This document shows, in pieces, positions 59,275-64,000 of a stretch of 64,000 nucleotides of DNA; positions within the stretch are counted from its first letter, which is position 1; every line of letters starts with the position of its first letter. Below the pieces are notes generated by a model. That model was given only the letters and a program-made list of their open reading frames with translations. It did not search any database and was not told the origin of the DNA. The position numbers and the translations under genes were made by a program. The stretch is taken from assembly GCA_963789275.1 (NCBI GenBank), contig CAWBKF010000044.1, positions 1 through 64,000 on the forward strand, written 5' to 3'. This stretch comes from DAHUYF01 sp963789275. Its GTDB lineage: Bacteria > Pseudomonadota > Alphaproteobacteria > ATCC43930 > CGMCC-115725.

Positions 59275-59889
59275 ATGATCGTCCAGGCCCTCTGCTTCTG
59301 GCTCTTCGCCGCCATCACCGTGGCGTCAGCGGTCATGGTGATATCGGCGCGCAACCCGGTGCATTCCGTGCTGTTCCTCATCCTCGCCTTCTTCAACGCG
59401 GCGGGGCTTTTCGTGCTGCTGGGCGCCGAGTTCCTGGCGCTCATCCTGGTCATCGTCTATGTCGGCGCGGTGGCGGTGCTGTTCCTCTTCGTCGTCATGA
59501 TGCTCGACATCGACTTCGTGGAGCTGCGCCACGGCGTCCTGCAATACCTGCCGATCGGCGCGCTGGTCGGCCTGATACTGCTGGTCGAGCTGGTGCTGGT
59601 GTTCGGCGCCTGGGTGGCGGCGCCCGACGTGATGAAGTCGATCGCGGCGCCGACGCCAGCGCCGGCGAGCGTGACCAACACCGCGGCGCTGGGGCAGCTG
59701 CTCTACACCCGCTACGTCTACGCCTTCCAGGCGGCCGGGATGGTGCTGCTCGTCGCCATGGTCGGCGCCATCGTGCTGACGCTGCGCGCGCGCGGCGACG
59801 TGCGCAAGCAGAGCATCTCCGTGCAGGTGGCGCGCCGGCGCGAGGACACGCTGGAGATCGTCAAGGTCCAGCCGCGGCAGGGGGTGTGA
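59275..59889 (+). CDS. nuoJ: NADH-quinone oxidoreductase subunit J
   Basis: A 204-residue membrane subunit with five helices. It has the conserved RNPVHSVLFLILAFFNAAGL and the pi-bulge-containing IVYVGAVAVLFLFVVMMLDI. ATG 59275 was chosen because it matches the family start; ATG 59251 would overlap the nuoI end. nuoK begins 4 bases after its stop. Confidence 0.95.
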   Translation: MIVQALCFWLFAAITVASAVMVISARNPVHSVLFLILAFFNAAGLFVLLGAEFLALILVIVYVGAVAVLFLFVVMMLDIDFVELRHGVLQYLPIGALVGLILLVELVLVFGAWVAAPDVMKSIAAPTPAPASVTNTAALGQLLYTRYVYAFQAAGMVLLVAMVGAIVLTLRARGDVRKQSISVQVARRREDTLEIVKVQPRQGV

Positions 59890-59893
59890 CAGC

Positions 59894-60205
59894 ATGCTCG
59901 AGATCGGTCTCGCCCATTACCTCACCGTCGCCGCGATCCTGTTCACGCTCGGCATCTTCGGCATCTTCCTCAACCGCAAGAACGTCATCATCATTCTGAT
60001 GTCGATCGAGCTGATGCTGCTGGCGGTCAACATCAACTTCGTCGCCTTCTCGGCCTATCTGCACGACCTCGTCGGCCAGGTCTTCGCCATGTTCGTGCTC
60101 ACCGTGGCCGCGGCCGAGGCGGCGATCGGGCTTGCCGTCCTGGTCGTCTATTTCCGCAACCGCGGCAGCATCGCGGTCGAAGACATCAACCTCATGAAGG
60201 GCTAA
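59894..60205 (+). CDS. nuoK: NADH-quinone oxidoreductase subunit K
   Basis: A 103-residue three-helix subunit. It has GIFGIFLNRKNVIIILMSIE with the conserved glutamate, LMLLAVNINFVAFS and a second glutamate in AAAEAAIGLAVLV, both on the proton path. It matches family length exactly and lies 4 bases from each neighbour. Confidence 0.97.
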   Translation: MLEIGLAHYLTVAAILFTLGIFGIFLNRKNVIIILMSIELMLLAVNINFVAFSAYLHDLVGQVFAMFVLTVAAAEAAIGLAVLVVYFRNRGSIAVEDINLMKG

Positions 60206-60209
60206 TCCG

Positions 60210-62144
60210 GTGACGGTCGCAGCCATCTTCCTGCCGCTTCTGGGCGCGTTCATCGCCGGCTTCTTCGGCCGCTGGATCGGCGACCGCGGCGCGCAGATCG
60301 TCACCTGCGTCGGCATGGGAATCGCCGCGGTCTTCGGCGTCGTGCTGTTCGTCGAGGTGGCGCTCAATGGCCACAACGTCACCACCGATCTCTTCACCTG
60401 GATCGACACCGGCGATCTCCAGGTGCAGTGGGCGCTGCGCTTCGACCCCTTGAGCGCGGTGATGGTCGCGATGGTGACGGTGGTCTCGACCATAATCCAT
60501 GTCTATTCCGTGGGCTATATGGCGCACGACAAGTCGATACCGCGCTTCATGGCCTATCTCAGCTTCTTCACCTTCTTCATGCTGATGCTGGTGACGGCCG
60601 ACAATTTCGTGCAGCTGTTCTTCGGCTGGGAAGGCGTCGGCCTCTGCTCCTACCTGCTGGTGGGGTTCTGGTATGACCGGCCCGCGGCCAACGCCGCGGC
60701 GATCAAGGCCTTCGTCGTCACCCGCGTCGGCGATTTCGGCTTCGCGCTCGGCATTTTCGCCGTCTATGCCCTGTTCGGCTCGCTGCATTTCGGCACCGTC
60801 TTCGACGCCGCGCCCAATTTCGCGCACACCCCTTTCATCTTCCTCGGCTGGCAGGTCGACGCGCTGACCGTCACCTGCATCCTGCTGTTCGTCGGCGCCA
60901 TGGGAAAATCGGCGCAGATCGGCCTCCACACCTGGCTGCCCGACGCGATGGAGGGTCCGACCCCGGTCTCGGCGCTGATCCATGCCGCGACCATGGTCAC
61001 CGCCGGCGTCTTCATGGTGGCGCGCCTCTCGCCGCTCTTCGAATACGCGCCGGTGGCACTCGCGGTCGTCTGCGTCATCGGCGGCACCACCGCGCTCTTC
61101 GCCGCCACCATCGGCATAGCGCAGACCGACATCAAGCGCGTCATCGCCTATTCCACCTGCAGCCAACTCGGCTACATGTTCTTCGCGGCCGGCGTCTCGG
61201 CTTATTCCGCGGCGATCTTCCATCTCATGACCCATGCCTTCTTCAAGTCGCTGCTTTTCCTCAGCGCCGGCTCGGTCATCCACGCCATGTCGGGCGAGCA
61301 GGACATGCGCAAGATGGGCGGCCTCTGGCGCCTGGTGCCGGTGACCTACGTGGTGATGTGGATCGGCAGCCTGGCGCTTGCCGGCATTCCGCCCTTTGCC
61401 GGCTACTTCTCCAAGGACGTGATCATCGAAGCCGCCTGGGCGTCGGGCACCGGCGTCGGCCTCTATGCCTTCTGTCTCGGGGTCGCCGCCGCCTTCCTTA
61501 CCGCCCTCTATTCCTGGCGACTGCTGTTCCTCACCTTCCACGGCAAGCCGCGCGCCGACCAGGAGGTGATGCAGCACGTCCATGAATTGCCCAAGGTGAT
61601 GATCCTGCCGCTCACGGTGCTGGCGCTGGGCGCGACCGTCAACGGCTGGCTCGGTTACAAGGATTTTGTCGGCGAGGGGCGGGAGAGCTTCTGGCGCGAG
61701 TCGATCCTGGTGCTGCCCGACCATGTCAGCCTCGAGGCGGCGCATCACGTGCCCGCCTGGGTCGAGCACTTGCCCCTCGCCATGGGGTTGCTCGGCATCG
61801 CCGTCGCCTGGCTCGCCTATATCTGGCGGCCGGAGATTCCAGGCATCCTCGCCCGCTGCTTCCGGCCGATCTACTTGTTTTTGCTCAACAAATGGTATTT
61901 CGACGAGCTCTACGACGCGATCTTCGTGCGGCCGGCCATGGCGCTTGGCTTTGCCTTCTGGAAGCGCGGCGACGGCGCGGTGATCGACGGGCTCGGGCCC
62001 GACGGCATCGCCGCGACCACCGGGCGGCTCGCGGTGCGCGCGAGCCGGCTGCAGACCGGATATCTCTACCACTACGCCTTCGTCATGCTGGTGGGCGTCG
62101 TGGTGCTGGTATCGTGGTATCTCCTGCGGCAGATCGGGAGCTGA
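60210..62144 (+). CDS. nuoL: NADH-quinone oxidoreductase subunit L
   Basis: A 644-residue antiporter-like proton-pumping subunit with about 16 helices. It has FGWEGVGLCSYLLVGFWY, the channel lysine region MGKSAQIGLHTWLPDAMEGP, TPVSALIHAATMVTAGVFM, then IAYSTCSQLGYMFFA and the long lateral-helix region towards the C-terminus. The start is GTG 60210. Confidence 0.97.
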   Translation: MTVAAIFLPLLGAFIAGFFGRWIGDRGAQIVTCVGMGIAAVFGVVLFVEVALNGHNVTTDLFTWIDTGDLQVQWALRFDPLSAVMVAMVTVVSTIIHVYSVGYMAHDKSIPRFMAYLSFFTFFMLMLVTADNFVQLFFGWEGVGLCSYLLVGFWYDRPAANAAAIKAFVVTRVGDFGFALGIFAVYALFGSLHFGTVFDAAPNFAHTPFIFLGWQVDALTVTCILLFVGAMGKSAQIGLHTWLPDAMEGPTPVSALIHAATMVTAGVFMVARLSPLFEYAPVALAVVCVIGGTTALFAATIGIAQTDIKRVIAYSTCSQLGYMFFAAGVSAYSAAIFHLMTHAFFKSLLFLSAGSVIHAMSGEQDMRKMGGLWRLVPVTYVVMWIGSLALAGIPPFAGYFSKDVIIEAAWASGTGVGLYAFCLGVAAAFLTALYSWRLLFLTFHGKPRADQEVMQHVHELPKVMILPLTVLALGATVNGWLGYKDFVGEGRESFWRESILVLPDHVSLEAAHHVPAWVEHLPLAMGLLGIAVAWLAYIWRPEIPGILARCFRPIYLFLLNKWYFDELYDAIFVRPAMALGFAFWKRGDGAVIDGLGPDGIAATTGRLAVRASRLQTGYLYHYAFVMLVGVVVLVSWYLLRQIGS

Positions 62145-62152
62145 GCGGCGCC

Positions 62153-63673
62153 ATGCAAAGCTGGCCACTCCTGTCGCTTGTGATCTTCCTGCCGCTGGTG
62201 GGCGTGCTGTTCATCCTGGTGCTGCGCGGCCCGGCCGAGGCGGTGGCGCGCAACGCGCGCTGGATCGCGCTCTGGACCTCGCTGATCACCTTCGCGCTGT
62301 CGCTAGTGCTGTGGGCGGATTTCGACCCGGGCCAGGCGGACTTCCAGTTCGTCGAGCTGGCGCCGTGGCTGCCGGGGTTCCACATCGCCTATCACCTCGG
62401 CATCGACGGCATCTCGCTGTTCTTCGTGCTGCTCTCGACCTTCCTGACGCCGATCTGCGTCGTCGCCAGCTGGGTGTCGGTCACCGATCGGGTGAAGGAG
62501 TACATGATCGCGTTCCTGGTCATGGACACGCTGATGGTCGGCACGTTCTGCGCCCTCGATTTCGTCGTCTTCTATGTCTTCTTCGAGGGCGTGCTCATCC
62601 CGATGTTCCTCATCATCGGCGTCTGGGGCGGGCCGCGGCGGGTCTACTCCGCTTTCAAATTCTTCCTCTACACGCTGCTGGGCTCGGTGCTGATGCTGCT
62701 TGCCATCCTGGCGATCTACTACCAGATCGGCTCGACCGACATCGTCGAAGCGCTCAACCGCGGCATACCGCCGGCACTGCAGACCTGGCTGTGGCTTGCC
62801 TTCTTCGCCTCCTTCGCCGTCAAGGTGCCGATGTGGCCGGTGCATACCTGGCTGCCGGACGCGCATGTCGAGGCGCCGACTGCCGGCTCGGTGATCCTGG
62901 CGGGGGTGCTGCTGAAGATGGGCGGCTATGGCTTCATCCGCTTCTCGCTGCCGCTCTTCCCGGTCGCCTCGCACGAGCTTGCGCCTTTCATTTTCACGCT
63001 CAGCGTCGTCGCCATCATCTATACCTCGCTGGTGGCGCTGGCGCAGGAGGACATGAAGAAGCTCATCGCCTATTCCTCGGTGGCGCATATGGGCTTGGTC
63101 ACCATGGGCACCTTCACCATGACCTCCGAGGGCCTGCAGGGCGCCATGGTGCAGATGCTGAGCCACGGCATCGTCTCGGCCGCGCTCTTCCTCTGCGTCG
63201 GCGTCGTCTACGACCGCCTGCACACCCGCGAGATCGCGCGCTACGGCGGGCTTGCCGACAACATGCCGAAATACGCCATGGTCTTCATGCTGTTCACGCT
63301 CGCCTCTATTGGCCTGCCCGGCACCAGCGGCTTCATCGGCGAGTTCCTGTCGCTGATCGGCGCCTTCGAGGTCAACACCTGGGTGGCGTTCTTCGCCACC
63401 ACCGGCATGATCCTCAGCGCCGCTTATATGCTCTACCTCTATCGCCGCGTCGTCTTCGGCGTCATCACCCGCGCCGATGTGCGCGCCATGCTCGATCTCT
63501 CCTGGCGCGAGGTCGCGATCTTCGCGCCGATGATCGCTATCGTGCTGTGGATGGGGATCTATCCCGGCTCCTTCCTCAGGCCCATGCAACCGTCCCTCGC
63601 CAGGCTCATCGAGCACGTACAGCTCTCGCTCCGTGAGAATGCGGTAACGACGGCCAAGCTCGCCCAGCGGTAA
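62153..63673 (+). CDS. nuoM: NADH-quinone oxidoreductase subunit M
   Basis: A 506-residue antiporter-like proton-pumping subunit. It has HLGIDGISLFFVLLSTFLTP, FYVFFEGVLIPMFLIIGVWGG, KVPMWPVHTWLPDAHVEAPT with the channel residues, and KKLIAYSSVAHMGLVTMG. ATG 62153 follows GAGCGGCGCC, and the gap to nuoL is 8 bases. The stop TAA is 3 bases before nuoN. Confidence 0.97.
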   Translation: MQSWPLLSLVIFLPLVGVLFILVLRGPAEAVARNARWIALWTSLITFALSLVLWADFDPGQADFQFVELAPWLPGFHIAYHLGIDGISLFFVLLSTFLTPICVVASWVSVTDRVKEYMIAFLVMDTLMVGTFCALDFVVFYVFFEGVLIPMFLIIGVWGGPRRVYSAFKFFLYTLLGSVLMLLAILAIYYQIGSTDIVEALNRGIPPALQTWLWLAFFASFAVKVPMWPVHTWLPDAHVEAPTAGSVILAGVLLKMGGYGFIRFSLPLFPVASHELAPFIFTLSVVAIIYTSLVALAQEDMKKLIAYSSVAHMGLVTMGTFTMTSEGLQGAMVQMLSHGIVSAALFLCVGVVYDRLHTREIARYGGLADNMPKYAMVFMLFTLASIGLPGTSGFIGEFLSLIGAFEVNTWVAFFATTGMILSAAYMLYLYRRVVFGVITRADVRAMLDLSWREVAIFAPMIAIVLWMGIYPGSFLRPMQPSLARLIEHVQLSLRENAVTTAKLAQR

Positions 63674-63676
63674 CCC

Positions 63677-64000
63677 ATGACCGACGCGCTCCCCAATTTC
63701 CTGCCGGCGCTGCCGGAGATGTTCCTCGCCGCGAGCGCCATGGTGCTGCTCGTCCTCGGGGTCTATCAGCACGGCTCCCATGTCGCGCGCGAGATCGGCT
63801 GGCTCGGCGTCGTCGTGCTGGCGGTCACCGTCGTGCTGGTCATGCGCTTCGGCTATGACCGCCAGGTGAGCCTCTACGGCATGATCGTCATCGACGGCTT
63901 CGGCGTGTTCATGAGCGTGCTGGTGCTGGTCGGCTCCGCCTTTTCCATCATCATCGCCATGCGCTTCAACGAGCGGGAAGGGGTGGCGCGCTTCGAATAC
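63677..64000 (+). CDS. nuoN: NADH-quinone oxidoreductase subunit N (5' part only)
   Basis: The first 108 codons of the last antiporter-like subunit of complex I: MTDALPNFLPALPEMFLAAS, then hydrophobic helices and MIVIDGFGVFMSVLVLVGSA with the conserved DGF turn. The gene runs off the window. Its position after nuoM fixes the call. Confidence 0.93.
   Translation, partial: MTDALPNFLPALPEMFLAASAMVLLVLGVYQHGSHVAREIGWLGVVVLAVTVVLVMRFGYDRQVSLYGMIVIDGFGVFMSVLVLVGSAFSIIIAMRFNEREGVARFEY

Noticed and set aside
60192..62168. A 658-codon frame antisense to nuoL
   Set aside because: Shadow of nuoL; composition is biased to His, Glu, Asp and Arg with no recognisable domain.

Overview
This 64-kb window is a gene-dense, GC-rich stretch of an alphaproteobacterial chromosome. 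The chaperone-protease block tig-clpP-clpX-lon-hupB, followed by tRNA-Val, tRNA-Asp and a 14-gene nuo operon in A-to-N order, is the usual alphaproteobacterial layout. The glnBA pair with a sigma-54-type promoter and several small Rhodospirillales-type families point to Rhodospirillales or a close relative; genus cannot be read from the sequence.

Layout. 1-3.4 kb: tail of an unknown gene, a methyl-accepting chemotaxis protein and a slipin. 3.4-12 kb, minus strand: a tightly coupled cluster that looks like an aerobic aryl-CoA catabolic operon (SDR, MarR regulator, enoyl-CoA hydratase, old-yellow-enzyme oxidoreductase, aryl-CoA ligase, FAD monooxygenase, DUF2783 protein, c-type-cytochrome-like protein). 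12-18 kb: DUF983 protein, stand-alone Lrp/AsnC ligand-binding domain, DEAD-box helicase, alpha/beta hydrolase, DUF1328 protein, parE, acyl-CoA thioesterase. 18-20 kb: RlpA and three small related proteins in tandem. 20-24.6 kb: a signalling locus (receiver protein, hybrid histidine kinase, NarL-type regulator). 24.7-29 kb: deacetylase, PAS protein, MFS transporter, GST, CmcJ/NvfI-type oxidoreductase. 29-32 kb: glnA, glnB, aminotransferase. 32-37 kb: second PAS protein, pentapeptide-repeat protein and a 2.2-kb insertion at tRNA-His carrying an AIPR-family (abortive phage infection) gene. 37-43.5 kb: nnr, malonyl-CoA decarboxylase, small hypothetical protein, pyruvate-dehydrogenase-E1/transketolase-like enzyme. 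43.7-50.4 kb: tRNA-Leu, tig, clpP, clpX, lon, hupB. 50.5-64 kb: tRNA-Val, tRNA-Asp, nuoA to nuoN (nuoN runs off the end).

Two window-wide points matter. First, ten recognisable genes, including glnA, parE and nuoF, are each split by what looks like exactly one extra base. All have the same sign and no shared slippery motif, so they are most simply sequencing or assembly insertions; the genes are annotated here at full length. Second, the best candidate for an unusual system is the tRNA-His island. A 68-bp direct repeat holding the 3' end of the tRNA brackets a compact element whose only clear gene is a predicted phage-defence protein, with no recombinase. Intergenic regions also carry several families of palindromic repeats.
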